DNA of 64,000 bases from Sphingobacteriaceae bacterium (GCA_947463785.1 CANHRG010000001.1:1-64000); one strand, 5' to 3'; shown: positions 9,388 to 18,831, counted from the first letter of the stretch. Translations and numbers: made by a program. Notes: generated from the sequence alone by a model not told the origin.

Positions 9388-9407
9388 CAAAAATAGTTTT
9401 ATCTTTG
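9388..9407. promoter_or_regulatory. Compact divergent promoter pair (trmB / fucose synthase)
   Basis: TATTTTTG on the minus strand (9388-9395) and TATCTTTG on the plus strand (9400-9407) both match TAnnTTTG. They are separated by 4 nt. The minus box lies 18 nt from the trmB ATG and the plus box 18 nt from the TTG at 9426. The two polymerase sites overlap, so the genes probably compete for polymerase. Confidence 0.7.
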
Positions 9408-9425
9408 AAGGCATATCAAAAACCC

Positions 9426-10352
9426 TTGGAAAAAAACGCGAAAATATTTGTAGCCGGACATCGTGGAATGGTGGGTTCGGCTATTCTGAGAAAATTGCAG
9501 GCCGAAGGCTATACGAATTTAATTACACGTACTTCTGCTGAGCTGGATCTGCGCAACCAGCAAGCTGTAGCTGATTTCTTTAAGCAAGAAAAGCCGGAAT
9601 ACGTATTTCTGGCTGCAGCCAAAGTGGGCGGCATTGTAGCCAACAATACCTATCGGGCCGATTTTTTATACGAAAACCTGGCTATTCAGAATAACGTCAT
9701 CCACCAAGCTTATGAGAATGGTGTGAAGAAACTACTGTTTTTAGGCTCGAGCTGTATCTATCCAAAACTGGCCCCGCAGCCGTTGAAAGAGGAATATTTA
9801 CTGACCGGACCACTAGAACCCACCAACGAACCTTATGCCATTGCCAAAATTGCCGGCATTAAACTATGTGATGCTTACCGCGACCAATACGGCTGTAATT
9901 TCATTTCGGTGATGCCTACCAATTTGTACGGCTACAACGACAATTACCATCCGGAAAATTCGCACGTATTGCCTGCCCTCATCCGAAAGTTTCATGAAGC
10001 AAAAAGCAAAGGCGAAGCCAGCGTGAGCATTTGGGGCAGCGGATCGCCGAAACGTGAATTTTTATTTGCCGATGACTTGGCCGATGCCTGCTATTTCTTG
10101 ATGCAAACCTATAACGAACCCAACCTGATCAATATTGGCACTGGAGAAGATCTCTCTATTAAAGACCTGGCCTTATTGATCAAAGAAGTAATTGGTTTTG
10201 ACGGCGAACTAGTTTTTGATACCACCAAACCCGATGGCACGCCACGTAAACTGATGGATGTAGCTAAATTACATAGCTTAGGCTGGAAACACCAAATTGA
10301 ATTAAAACAAGGCATCGCCTTAGCTTACCAAGACTTTTTATCCAAAAATTAA
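9426..10352 (+). CDS. fcl: GDP-L-fucose synthase
   Basis: This NADPH-dependent epimerase/reductase converts GDP-4-keto-6-deoxymannose to GDP-L-fucose for surface glycans. It is a Rossmann-fold SDR with GHRGMVGS near the N-terminus, SSCIYP and the YAIAK catalytic Tyr/Lys pair. The track starts at a TTG that overlaps the promoter box (9400-9407), so translation most likely starts at the second TTG (9426), giving 308 aa and an N-terminus [11 protein letters not shown] typical of the family. No ATG is available. The M28 peptidase gene follows after 1 nt. A partner gmd gene is not in the window. Confidence 0.92.
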   Translation: MEKNAKIFVAGHRGMVGSAILRKLQAEGYTNLITRTSAELDLRNQQAVADFFKQEKPEYVFLAAAKVGGIVANNTYRADFLYENLAIQNNVIHQAYENGVKKLLFLGSSCIYPKLAPQPLKEEYLLTGPLEPTNEPYAIAKIAGIKLCDAYRDQYGCNFISVMPTNLYGYNDNYHPENSHVLPALIRKFHEAKSKGEASVSIWGSGSPKREFLFADDLADACYFLMQTYNEPNLINIGTGEDLSIKDLALLIKEVIGFDGELVFDTTKPDGTPRKLMDVAKLHSLGWKHQIELKQGIALAYQDFLSKN

Positions 10353-10353
10353 T

Positions 10354-11637
10354 ATGAAGAAATTATTCCTATCCCTATCGGGGATGTTTTTGTTGCTGAA
10401 CGTTTTCGGCCAAAATGTAAATCAAATTAAAGAAAAAGAAGTGGCTCGAATCATCGCTAAACTGGCTTCAGATGAAATGCAGGGTCGTGCTACATTTTCA
10501 CCGGGTATTGAAAAAGCGGCTCAATTCATCGAGTCGGAATTTAAAAAAATTGGCTTACAACCGCTACCAAATGAAAAGGGATTTCGCCAGTCGTTCAGTA
10601 TTAAACGATTCAAACCCGGAAGCATTCAAGTAAATTTTAATGGCCAAGTTATTAGCTCAGAAAATGTACTAGCTTCTACCGACCAAGAAATGTTGAGTTG
10701 GACGGAAGCCAGTGGCATTGAACAGATTCAGTTAGGCTCAGGTGTTAATTTCTTAAACCGTTATCGGGAGATTTTACGTACCAATAAATCGGCTCTTGTT
10801 TGGGTTAATCCGCAATATGCCGATGCATTCAAACGCCTGCGTGAATCTTCGTTGCGGGTACGCCCGGTGGTAAAAGCCAGAACAAGCTCGGTTGTATTCA
10901 TATTGGCCGAACAGCCTGCCAATACCTACAGCATCAACATCAAAAACACCTTGGAAGATAGCCAATTGTTTAATGTAGCGGGTGTGATTCCTGGCAAGTC
11001 GAAAACGCAGGAACTGGTAGTTTTTTCCGGACACTACGATCATTTGGGTATTGTTAAACCCACAGAAGGTGACTCCATTGCGAACGGCGCCGATGACGAT
11101 GCTTCGGGCACTACGGCTGTAATTAGCTTGGCAAAATATTTCAAAAAACTGAATAACAATGAACGCACTTTGATTTTCGTGGCCTTTACTGCCGAAGAAA
11201 TTGGCGGCTTTGGTTCTAAATATTTTTCAGAGCAATTAAATCCAGACCAGGTAGTAGCCATGTTCAATATTGAAATGATTGGCAAGGAGTCTAAGTTCGG
11301 AAAGAACAATGCCTTTGTTACGGGTTACGAGCGTTCTGATTTTGGAGAGATTTTGCAGAAGAATTTGGAAGGCACTGATTTCAAATTTTATCCAGATCCA
11401 TATCCACAGCAAAACTTATTTTACCGTAGCGACAATGCCACACTGGCGGCTTTGGGCGTTCCGGCACACACCATTTCTACCGACCAAATTGACACCGATA
11501 AATTATACCACACCGTTAACGATGAGGTAGAGAGTTTAGATGTAAAAAATATTATGGCTACCATTAAAGCCATTGCTTTGAGCTCGAGAAGTATTGTGGG
11601 TGGAAAAGATGCCCCTAAACGGATACCAAAATTATAA
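10354..11637 (+). CDS. M28 family zinc metallopeptidase, secreted
   Basis: A 427-residue aminopeptidase-like enzyme with a signal peptide ending in VFGQ. Di-zinc ligands are seen in order: SGHYDHLG, GADDDASG, AEEIGGFGS and the late STDQID...HTVNDE region. An N-terminal segment of about 200 residues precedes the catalytic core and may hold an inserted PA-like domain. It probably acts in the periplasm. It is translationally linked to the fucose synthase gene, though no functional link is obvious. Its 3' end overlaps the convergent GNAT gene by 6 nt. Confidence 0.9.
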   Translation: MKKLFLSLSGMFLLLNVFGQNVNQIKEKEVARIIAKLASDEMQGRATFSPGIEKAAQFIESEFKKIGLQPLPNEKGFRQSFSIKRFKPGSIQVNFNGQVISSENVLASTDQEMLSWTEASGIEQIQLGSGVNFLNRYREILRTNKSALVWVNPQYADAFKRLRESSLRVRPVVKARTSSVVFILAEQPANTYSINIKNTLEDSQLFNVAGVIPGKSKTQELVVFSGHYDHLGIVKPTEGDSIANGADDDASGTTAVISLAKYFKKLNNNERTLIFVAFTAEEIGGFGSKYFSEQLNPDQVVAMFNIEMIGKESKFGKNNAFVTGYERSDFGEILQKNLEGTDFKFYPDPYPQQNLFYRSDNATLAALGVPAHTISTDQIDTDKLYHTVNDEVESLDVKNIMATIKAIALSSRSIVGGKDAPKRIPKL

Positions 11638-12126
11638 GTTTTTGCGCATCACATAATCGTTCAATACGAAAGTGTGATAAGGAATATCTAGGGTTTGGTG
11701 AATATCAAACCCTATTTTTTTGTAAAAATACTGAGCTTTGTTGCCACGATTTACATTTAGTTCCAAGATTTTTCCGCCCGCAGTTTTAGCTAATCTACTC
11801 ACTTCGTCTACCATAGCTTTACCTGTTCCTTTACCTTGCTCGGAAGGTAAAACATAAAGTTTGTGCAACTTAAACACCTGTTCGGCAGTATTGGTCAGGC
11901 TAAATCCGGCAAAGCCCACAGGAACTTCATCTCGTATAGCCAGTAGAAAAGTAACGCCTTCGGCCATTTGCTGATCTAAAGAACTTATTGAGTACATTTC
12001 TTCGAGCATGAAACTGATCTGCTCCTCCGAAATGAAATCCCGGTAGGTAGGCCACCAGATCTCATCCGCCAAGCGACTAATTATTGGAATAGCTTGGGCT
12101 GTAGCTTGGCGAATGCGTAAACTCAT
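11632..12126 (-). CDS. GNAT family N-acetyltransferase
   Basis: A 164-residue GNAT protein with the acetyl-CoA pyrophosphate loop LPSEQGKGTGKAMVDE and beta-5 LELNVNRGN, followed by a YKKIGF motif. The substrate is unknown. It is the last gene of the riboswitch-controlled operon: its ATG overlaps the TPK-like stop (ATGA). Whether it acts on a thiamine-related compound is purely a context-based guess. Confidence 0.88.
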   Translation of the reverse strand: MSLRIRQATAQAIPIISRLADEIWWPTYRDFISEEQISFMLEEMYSISSLDQQMAEGVTFLLAIRDEVPVGFAGFSLTNTAEQVFKLHKLYVLPSEQGKGTGKAMVDEVSRLAKTAGGKILELNVNRGNKAQYFYKKIGFDIHQTLDIPYHTFVLNDYVMRKNL

Positions 12127-12689
12127 AGTTCTTCGGCAATAAAAATAAAGGGCTGATGAAAAGCCAAGCTATAAAACCCGTCTTTTTCGGTTTCGAACCG
12201 ATATGGCTTCAACTGACGTAACCCCTGCACTTCCAGGTGATTAATATCGTGCATCATTTCCACTTTTTCGCCCGCAACCACCCATTTGCTAAAACCCGTT
12301 TTAACTGGAAATATTTTTTTACCCGGATTGTAGATAACCAGATTGATCAGATCCACAAACAAGGCATAGTCTTTCAATAAAAATTTAGAATCAATGATGT
12401 TTACGGCCGGATAAGCCTCTGCTACCAAAAACTTCAGGGCATCTTCCAATACATCAGCTTCAAAAGGAATCAAACGCGTGTGTTCCTGCGCATAAAACTG
12501 CCCATTATTGGTGATTATCCCATCTACTTTGATGCCCATGCTATCTGCTTGCTCATAAACGCTTTCTGTTACAATCACCGTGGGACTCCATTCGAGCAAT
12601 TGTCCAAGGTATTCTGAATCAAAGCCATCCAGGTTCATGATGAGGAGCGCTGGCTCCTGTTTTTCCCTGACAATGTGGTGCGACGACAT
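12123..12689 (-). CDS. Thiamine pyrophosphokinase-like protein, apparently degenerate
   Basis: The N-terminus MSSHHIVREKQEPALLI and the segment LGQLLEWSPTVIV resemble sphingobacterial thiamine pyrophosphokinases, which make TPP from thiamine and ATP. The start at 12689 (188 aa) gives this family N-terminus; the track ORF extends into the phosphatase gene. Where active enzymes have a GDFDS-type metal site after the GIKVD strand, this one reads GIITNNGQF, and the second acidic motif is FEADVLEDAL. Catalysis is therefore doubtful. It lies 1 nt after the phosphatase and overlaps the GNAT gene, in a TPP-controlled operon. Confidence 0.7.
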   Translation of the reverse strand: MSSHHIVREKQEPALLIMNLDGFDSEYLGQLLEWSPTVIVTESVYEQADSMGIKVDGIITNNGQFYAQEHTRLIPFEADVLEDALKFLVAEAYPAVNIIDSKFLLKDYALFVDLINLVIYNPGKKIFPVKTGFSKWVVAGEKVEMMHDINHLEVQGLRQLKPYRFETEKDGFYSLAFHQPFIFIAEEL

Positions 12690-12690
12690 C

Positions 12691-14340
12691 TTATTTGAGC
12701 GCCTCGGTAATGGGTGTGCCAACTGCCCCATTAGGCATTTGGATATGCAATAGCGTAGAAATTGTTGGCGCAATATCAGTCATGTAGATTGAGCGGTTGG
12801 TTTTGCCCTTCTTTATACCCCAGCCCATAAAGAGTAAGGGGATATGCGAATCGTAAGGGTTCCAGCTACCGTGTGTGGTTCCGGTTACATCACTACTGTG
12901 GTACCATCCTGGATTCAGGACCACAAAAATAGCACCACTACGATCTGGATGATAGCTATTGATCAATCGGGTTTTAATGATAGCAGGTATAGATTCCTGT
13001 TCAGGATTTTTCATATCAACTACATACTCCACCCCTTGCTGACGTTTCAAAAATTCTACACAGCTTTTTCTTATAGCTGCCTCGTCTAAGCCTACACTTT
13101 TAATGAGATTAGTATTCAAGGAAACCTGATAATTGTCTAAACTCAGCGTTAGGTTTTGATGACCGAAATCTTTTTCTAATTGGGCAGATAAGCGTTTGCT
13201 AATCTCTTTCTCAGGCCAGATGCCAGCCGGAATTTTGCGGTCTTTTAAGAATTGTGCTACCTCAGCGCCACCGTGATCTGCGGTTAGAAAAAGCGTGTAA
13301 TTCCCTTTGCCAACACGATTGTCTAAGAATGTAAAAAAGGAAGCCAGGTCTTTGTCCAAACGCAAAAACGTATCCTCAACCTCTATCGATTTAGGTCCGA
13401 AGTCATGACCCACATAATCTGTTGAAGAGCAAGAAACCGCCAAAAAATCGGTCTCGCTATCTATCCCCATTTCTTCATTACTGATGATTGCCTTCGCCAA
13501 ATCTAAGGTCAGCGTATTTCCAAAAGGGGTGGTACGAATAACGCCTAAATCTTTACTGAAAAGCTGAGAGGTTTTAATCGGAAAAATTGGGGCTTCAGTG
13601 CCTTTAATCTTACGCTCATACGAATTACTATCGGGCAAGCTTGCAGTGTACGTTTCAATTGGATATAGTGTATTCCAATCCTGACTCAAATACTTCTCAG
13701 GTAGTTTTTGTGCATTGAAGTTTTTTAACCATTGAGGCAAATCCTTCATGTAAAAAGTAGAACTAATCCAATTGCCGCTTACATCATCAAACCAATACGC
13801 TGCATCGGCCATGTGACCTGCTGGCAGAATAGCACCTCGATCTTTTAAAGCAATCCCAATGACTTTTGACCTTGAGTTGGTGGCAATTTTTAGCTCATCA
13901 GTTACAGTGGTGGTTAATAAATTCCGAGGTGACATTTTACCAGCTTTAACTGATCCTCCAATAGATTGTACTGAACTATCTGCCACACAATACATCGACT
14001 TACCAGTAGATTGGATGATAAAGTCATTCTCTGTAATACCATGAATGGCCGGTATTGAACCTGTATACACCGTTGTATGTCCGGGAGCTGTTACTGTTGC
14101 TGCATAGGGTATTTGCGTATTATCGCATGAAAAACCCTCGTTTAACAACCTTTTAAATCCAGCCTCACCATAACGGTTGTAATATCTAAATAAATAGTCC
14201 CAACGCATTTGATCAACCACTAAACCTACTACCAGTTTTGGTCTCTGTAGGCTAAGGGTAGTTGTTGGTGTAATTTTTTGTTGTGCATGAGTACTGCCAA
14301 TACACCAAACTAAAACCAAAGACCAAAAAGCTTTTTTCAT
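12691..14340 (-). CDS. PafA-like alkaline phosphatase (AP superfamily)
   Basis: A 549-residue periplasmic phosphomonoesterase-type protein with signal peptide MKKAFWSLVLVWCIGSTHA. Metal and catalytic motifs: VVDQMRWDY, nucleophile Thr in VTAPGHTTVYTG, STDYVGHDFGP, LTADHGG and a late THGSWNP. KDRG (about 165) matches the Lys/Arg pair that marks PafA-type monoesterases over diesterases. The start is moved 8 codons in from the track to the signal peptide Met. It is encoded between a TPP-regulated TonB receptor and a TPK-like gene, so thiamine phosphates are a plausible substrate; that is inference. Confidence 0.88.
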   Translation of the reverse strand: MKKAFWSLVLVWCIGSTHAQQKITPTTTLSLQRPKLVVGLVVDQMRWDYLFRYYNRYGEAGFKRLLNEGFSCDNTQIPYAATVTAPGHTTVYTGSIPAIHGITENDFIIQSTGKSMYCVADSSVQSIGGSVKAGKMSPRNLLTTTVTDELKIATNSRSKVIGIALKDRGAILPAGHMADAAYWFDDVSGNWISSTFYMKDLPQWLKNFNAQKLPEKYLSQDWNTLYPIETYTASLPDSNSYERKIKGTEAPIFPIKTSQLFSKDLGVIRTTPFGNTLTLDLAKAIISNEEMGIDSETDFLAVSCSSTDYVGHDFGPKSIEVEDTFLRLDKDLASFFTFLDNRVGKGNYTLFLTADHGGAEVAQFLKDRKIPAGIWPEKEISKRLSAQLEKDFGHQNLTLSLDNYQVSLNTNLIKSVGLDEAAIRKSCVEFLKRQQGVEYVVDMKNPEQESIPAIIKTRLINSYHPDRSGAIFVVLNPGWYHSSDVTGTTHGSWNPYDSHIPLLFMGWGIKKGKTNRSIYMTDIAPTISTLLHIQMPNGAVGTPITEALK

Positions 14341-14386
14341 TGACAAAGGGTTAATAATCTGCAAATATCGATATCCTGCCCTGTAT

Positions 14387-16753
14387 TTAAAACTTCATAT
14401 TCAAAGAAAACAAAAAGTTTCTAGTGGCCTGAGGGAAAAAGGCATTACTTCTGGATAACTCTCCACCACTTATGGCACTAAAAGTAAAGCCATTAGTTTC
14501 GTAATATTCGTTGAATAGGTTGTTGATTAACAAACTCATGCCGATGTTTTTGATCGCTTTTGTTTTTAGTTGATAAGATAACCGCAAATCGTTCACCAAA
14601 AACGCATCTAACTGGGCTTTGGCATTGGCTGTATTGTCTAAAAACTGCCTTCCCACGTATTTGCTCAGTAAGGCTATCTCGGCACGCTCAAAGGGCTTAA
14701 AACCAAGCTCACTTCCGGCAACTACAGCAGGTGAAAAAGCAATATTGGTATTGCGATACGTAGTAGCTACTTGGGTATTGTTATCGAAATTATCAACGAA
14801 ATTGGTGTAATCCTTGATCTTATTTCGACTAATTGCCAAGTTAGCTGCCCAAGACCAACGTGTATTGATCTGCCATTTTCCATCAATTTCTAAACCCAAT
14901 CGGTAGCTATCCGTCACGTTCTGACGGGTATAAGCCCCCACATCGTTAATCTGGCCAGTTAGTATCAACTGATTCTGATACTGCATGTAATAGGCATTGG
15001 CTGTCCAGTCAAAACGATTTCTTTTTACACGGTAACCCAATTCCCAGTCAATCAGCCTTTCAGACTGAGGCCGGCTGCTAGGGCTGGAATTGGTCAGATC
15101 ATCCCGGTTTGGCTCTTTATTCGCTACAGCTATAGACGCGTATAATTGGTCATAATCGTTTAACTGGTAGGTCACCCCCGCTTTCGGATTAAAGAAATTG
15201 AACAAGACTGCTTGTTGTAAATTTTGCAAGTTGGTATCAAAACCTACAAATTCATGGCTTACACGACGGTATTGCAAATCGGCATAGTACGACCATAAAC
15301 CCCGCTGATAAGAAAGTTTGGCATAGCTGTTAAAGTCGGTTTTGAAACCATTATTATCGTAATAACGCTCACGTATTTTGCTTTGAGAAGCATATTTCGC
15401 CCAAATCACTTCTCCAAAGTGGTCACCATTATACTCGTTATAAGCCCCGCCAAGTGTTAGTTCTAAGCCATCTTTAGGCTGATAGGTCAAGTTGTAGGTC
15501 ATACCATAAAAATCATTATCCAACCAACGACGGCGAATCAAATCGGTTTGATTGATGGTAGTAGCACCTAACACAATAGGCGAGAAGCCATATTTTAAAA
15601 AATCCTGATCTTCCTTGTATTCTTCGTAATAACCACGTCCATACGTATAATGCAATGCTCCGTTTATAGATAATTTAGATGAAAACCGATGTGCATATAA
15701 CATTTGATAATGATCCTGCGTGTAATTATCGGTTTGGTCTTCGTAAGTAAATCCGTTAAAGGTTCGGTTAGTGGTTAACAATTCCTCGGGTACACCATTC
15801 CAGGCTTGGTAGGTCTTTTCAGTTCCCGAAAATACATTGGCTCGAATAAGTGTGTTTTTACCGTACCATGCACCCGTAAGGAAATAAGATTTCAATCGTG
15901 AAGAAGCTCGATCTATATAACCATCTGAGCTAATTTTTGATAATCGACCATCAAATGTAAATTGATTATTAATTAATCCAGAACCAAAATTAATCGTGTT
16001 TTTAGACGTATTGAATGAACCAAAGGTAGTATTCAGTTCGGCATACGCTGTATCATGGCGGGTAGTAGTTTGCAAATTAATACTGGCGCCAAAAGCCCCC
16101 GCACCATTGGTAGACGTACCTACTCCTCTTTGTACCTGGATATTATCTGCCGAAGAAACAAAATCTGGTAAATTAACAAAGAAGGTACCTTGACTTTCCG
16201 GATCGTTGAAGGGAATACCATTCAAAGTAACGTTAATGCGGGTAGCATCACTACCACGGATACGGATACCGGTATAGCCAATACCTGCCCCAGCATCTGA
16301 CGATACAACCACGCCCGGTGTCTGGTTGAGTACAAAAGGCAAGTCTTGTCCAACATTATTCTTTTGGATCTCCGCCTTCGACAAGTTTCTGTAAGTAGTT
16401 GCCGTTTGTTCAGATGCCCGGGTAGATTTAACTACGACCTCATCTCCAAAAAGTGCCGCTACTTTCAAATTTACCTCGATTTTTAAATCAGCACTTACAC
16501 TCAGGTTTTGACTAAACGTTTCGTAACCCACAAAACTTACTTTCAGTTTATAATTACCTGCGGGTAAGTTTCTGAAACTAAAAATCCCTTCACTGTTGGT
16601 TTGAGCAGATTGCCCATTACTTAAAAGCACGGTGGCTCCACTTAAAACCTGCTGGTTTCGCATATCCTGTACTTTACCGCCAATACTAAGCTGTGCCCAA
16701 GCAACAACGGGCAATACCATCGCCATAAAAGCGATACAAATTAATTTTTTCAT
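14387..16753 (-). CDS. TonB-dependent outer membrane receptor, TPP-regulated (thiamine uptake candidate)
   Basis: A 788-residue outer membrane receptor with signal peptide (ending AWAQ), a CarboxypepD_reg-like beta-sandwich (about 22-105), a plug domain (about 115-225, with GIRIRGSDATRINVTLNG) and a 22-strand-type barrel ending in an aromatic residue (LNMKF). Its mRNA leader is a TPP riboswitch, so expression should rise when thiamine pyrophosphate is scarce. The likely cargo is thiamine or a phosphorylated thiamine. No SusD partner lies beside it. It heads an operon with phosphatase, TPK-like and GNAT genes. The N-terminal Met is an ATG. Confidence 0.92.
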   Translation of the reverse strand: MKKLICIAFMAMVLPVVAWAQLSIGGKVQDMRNQQVLSGATVLLSNGQSAQTNSEGIFSFRNLPAGNYKLKVSFVGYETFSQNLSVSADLKIEVNLKVAALFGDEVVVKSTRASEQTATTYRNLSKAEIQKNNVGQDLPFVLNQTPGVVVSSDAGAGIGYTGIRIRGSDATRINVTLNGIPFNDPESQGTFFVNLPDFVSSADNIQVQRGVGTSTNGAGAFGASINLQTTTRHDTAYAELNTTFGSFNTSKNTINFGSGLINNQFTFDGRLSKISSDGYIDRASSRLKSYFLTGAWYGKNTLIRANVFSGTEKTYQAWNGVPEELLTTNRTFNGFTYEDQTDNYTQDHYQMLYAHRFSSKLSINGALHYTYGRGYYEEYKEDQDFLKYGFSPIVLGATTINQTDLIRRRWLDNDFYGMTYNLTYQPKDGLELTLGGAYNEYNGDHFGEVIWAKYASQSKIRERYYDNNGFKTDFNSYAKLSYQRGLWSYYADLQYRRVSHEFVGFDTNLQNLQQAVLFNFFNPKAGVTYQLNDYDQLYASIAVANKEPNRDDLTNSSPSSRPQSERLIDWELGYRVKRNRFDWTANAYYMQYQNQLILTGQINDVGAYTRQNVTDSYRLGLEIDGKWQINTRWSWAANLAISRNKIKDYTNFVDNFDNNTQVATTYRNTNIAFSPAVVAGSELGFKPFERAEIALLSKYVGRQFLDNTANAKAQLDAFLVNDLRLSYQLKTKAIKNIGMSLLINNLFNEYYETNGFTFSAISGGELSRSNAFFPQATRNFLFSLNMKF

Positions 16754-16817
16754 TTTTTTGTATAAAATAAGTTAACAATGACTGCCTAAGGGGTTATAGC
16801 AGCATAAATAACTTTTA

Positions 16818-16975
16818 CCTCTCCCTACGCCGGCATTATCCGGATCAGGTGCTCGAATCAAGTTTAAATTCAAAAGTCAAAAACGCTTAAGCCCTTTTAA
16901 CTTTTTATTTTTACTTTATCGATGGGTATAATCTCAGCCCGTTTTTGTGTTTGCAACAAACAAGGCACCCCTATT
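16818..16975 (-). promoter_or_regulatory. TPP riboswitch (THI element)
   Basis: On the minus strand the conserved blocks appear in order: AGGGGTGCC, a P3 hairpin TGTTTG-TTG-CAAACA, GGGCTGAGATTATACCC (pyrimidine-binding), then ACCTGATCCGGATAATGCCGGCGTAGGGA (pyrophosphate-binding). All invariant blocks are intact. About 70 nt are inserted between the two halves and can fold on themselves. No terminator hairpin with a U-tract is visible before the receptor ATG at 16753. ACCCCT at 16789-16794 (read on the minus strand) could pair with the aptamer's AGGGGT, offering a switch without termination. Confidence 0.97.
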
Positions 16976-16983
16976 TCAAAGCA

Positions 16984-16991
16984 CAAAATTA
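16984..16991 (-). promoter_or_regulatory. Promoter box of the riboswitch operon
   Basis: TAATTTTG on the minus strand matches TAnnTTTG and ends about 12 nt before the aptamer's first conserved bases, so transcription would begin just before the riboswitch. No good -33 TTTG is present at the usual distance. Confidence 0.55.
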
Positions 16992-17033
16992 GCTCAATTT
17001 TTGTTTGCAGCGTCTGATTTGTGTCAGAAATAA

Positions 17034-17041
17034 TACTTTTG
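17034..17041 (+). promoter_or_regulatory. Promoter box of aspS
   Basis: TACTTTTG matches TAnnTTTG and ends 17 nt before the aspS ATG, predicting a leader of about a dozen bases. Confidence 0.65.
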
Positions 17042-17058
17042 TAATTCATTAACCAACT

Positions 17059-18804
17059 ATGCTCAGAACACATACTTGCGGAGAATTAAGCCTTAAAGAT
17101 CTTGGTAAAGAAATTACCCTAACGGGATGGGTACAAAAATCGCGTGATTTAGGCGGAATGACTTTTGTGGATATCCGGGACCGTTACGGCATTACACAAT
17201 TGGCTTTCAATGCAGATGACGACGCTGAATTACGTGCTAAGGCTCGTGAACTGGGTCGTGAGTTTGTGATCAGTGTACGCGGAGTGGTGATTGAGCGTTC
17301 GAGCAAAAACCTTAAAATACCTACCGGAGAAATTGAAATAAAGGTTAGCAAACTAGATATTTTAAATCCGGCGAAACTGCCTCCTTTTTTAATTGAAGAT
17401 GAAACAGATGGCGGTGACGATTTGCGGATGAAATACCGCTATTTGGACTTACGCCGTAATCCGGTGCGTAACAATTTGGTACTACGCCATAAAATGGCTC
17501 AAGAAATACGTAGATATTTAGATGGATTGGATTTTATCGAGGTAGAAACCCCGGTGCTGATTAAATCTACACCCGAAGGTGCCCGCGATTTCGTGGTGCC
17601 TAGCCGCATGAACCCGGGTGAGTTTTATGCCTTGCCACAATCGCCACAAACCTTTAAGCAATTGCTTATGGTTTCAGGTTTCGATCGGTATTTTCAAATT
17701 GTAAAATGCTTCCGCGATGAAGATTTACGAGCCGATCGTCAGCCCGAATTCACGCAAATCGACTGCGAGATGGCGTTCATTGAGCAAGAAGATATTTTAA
17801 ACGTATTCGAAGGGCTAATCAAAACCTTATTCAAAAATGTAAAAGGGATTGATTTGGGTGAAGTTCCCCGCATGCAATATGCCGATGCCATGCGCTTGTA
17901 CGGATCAGATAAACCGGATACCCGTTTCGGTATGACTTTCGTTGTACTGAATGATGTGGTTAAAGGTTTTGATTTCCCGGTTTTTGATGGTGCTGAACTG
18001 GTTGTCGGGATCAATGCCAAAGGCTGTGCGGAGTACACCCGAAAGCAACTGGACGAGTTAACCGATTTCGTAAAACGCCCACAAGTGGGTGCCACCGGAC
18101 TGGTGTATTGCCGCTACAATAGCGATGGTACGTTAAAATCATCGGTAGATAAATTTTATACCGAAGTTGCCCTGAAAAATTGGGCCTCGGCTTTTGGTGC
18201 CGAAGCCGGCGATTTGATGTTGGTGATGGCTGGCCCTGCCGAAAAAGTGCGTAAACAATTGAACGAGCTTCGTTTAGAAATGGGTAACCGTTTAGGATTA
18301 CGCGATAAAAATACCTTTGCTCCACTTTGGGTGCTCGATTTTCCTTTATTAGAGTGGGATGAAGAGAGTGGCCGCTACCATGCCATGCACCATCCATTTA
18401 CTTCACCAAAGCCGGAAGATATTTCCTTGCTGGATAGCAAACCTGGAGAAGTAAGAGCCAATGCCTACGATATGGTCATCAACGGCACCGAGATTGGTGG
18501 TGGCTCCATCCGTATCCACGACCGCGAACTGCAAGCCTTAATGTTCAAGCATTTAGGATTTAGTAAAGAAGAAGCACAAAAACAATTCGGTTTCTTGATG
18601 GAAGCTTTTGAATACGGAGCACCTCCGCATGGCGGTATTGCCTTCGGCTTTGATCGATTAGTTTCAATTTTTGCCGGCCTGGATAGCATTCGCGACGTAA
18701 TTGCCTTCCCTAAAAACAATTCGGGCAGAGATGTAATGATCGATTCACCTTCTACCATTTCGGAAGAGCAATTGAAAGAATTGAACATCAAAACGAACCT
18801 ATAA
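17059..18804 (+). CDS. aspS: Aspartyl-tRNA synthetase
   Basis: This class II synthetase charges tRNA-Asp. The 581-residue protein shows the N-terminal OB-fold anticodon-binding domain (about 1-110), class II motif 2 [18 protein letters not shown], the bacterial GAD insertion domain (about 285-410) and motif 3 GIAFGFDRL. Length and the GAD domain indicate the bacterial type. The window contains no gatCAB genes, so whether it also charges tRNA-Asn cannot be judged. Confidence 0.97.
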   Translation: MLRTHTCGELSLKDLGKEITLTGWVQKSRDLGGMTFVDIRDRYGITQLAFNADDDAELRAKARELGREFVISVRGVVIERSSKNLKIPTGEIEIKVSKLDILNPAKLPPFLIEDETDGGDDLRMKYRYLDLRRNPVRNNLVLRHKMAQEIRRYLDGLDFIEVETPVLIKSTPEGARDFVVPSRMNPGEFYALPQSPQTFKQLLMVSGFDRYFQIVKCFRDEDLRADRQPEFTQIDCEMAFIEQEDILNVFEGLIKTLFKNVKGIDLGEVPRMQYADAMRLYGSDKPDTRFGMTFVVLNDVVKGFDFPVFDGAELVVGINAKGCAEYTRKQLDELTDFVKRPQVGATGLVYCRYNSDGTLKSSVDKFYTEVALKNWASAFGAEAGDLMLVMAGPAEKVRKQLNELRLEMGNRLGLRDKNTFAPLWVLDFPLLEWDEESGRYHAMHHPFTSPKPEDISLLDSKPGEVRANAYDMVINGTEIGGGSIRIHDRELQALMFKHLGFSKEEAQKQFGFLMEAFEYGAPPHGGIAFGFDRLVSIFAGLDSIRDVIAFPKNNSGRDVMIDSPSTISEEQLKELNIKTNL

Positions 18805-18831
18805 GTAACAATTTTGGTTCATAAAAAATTA

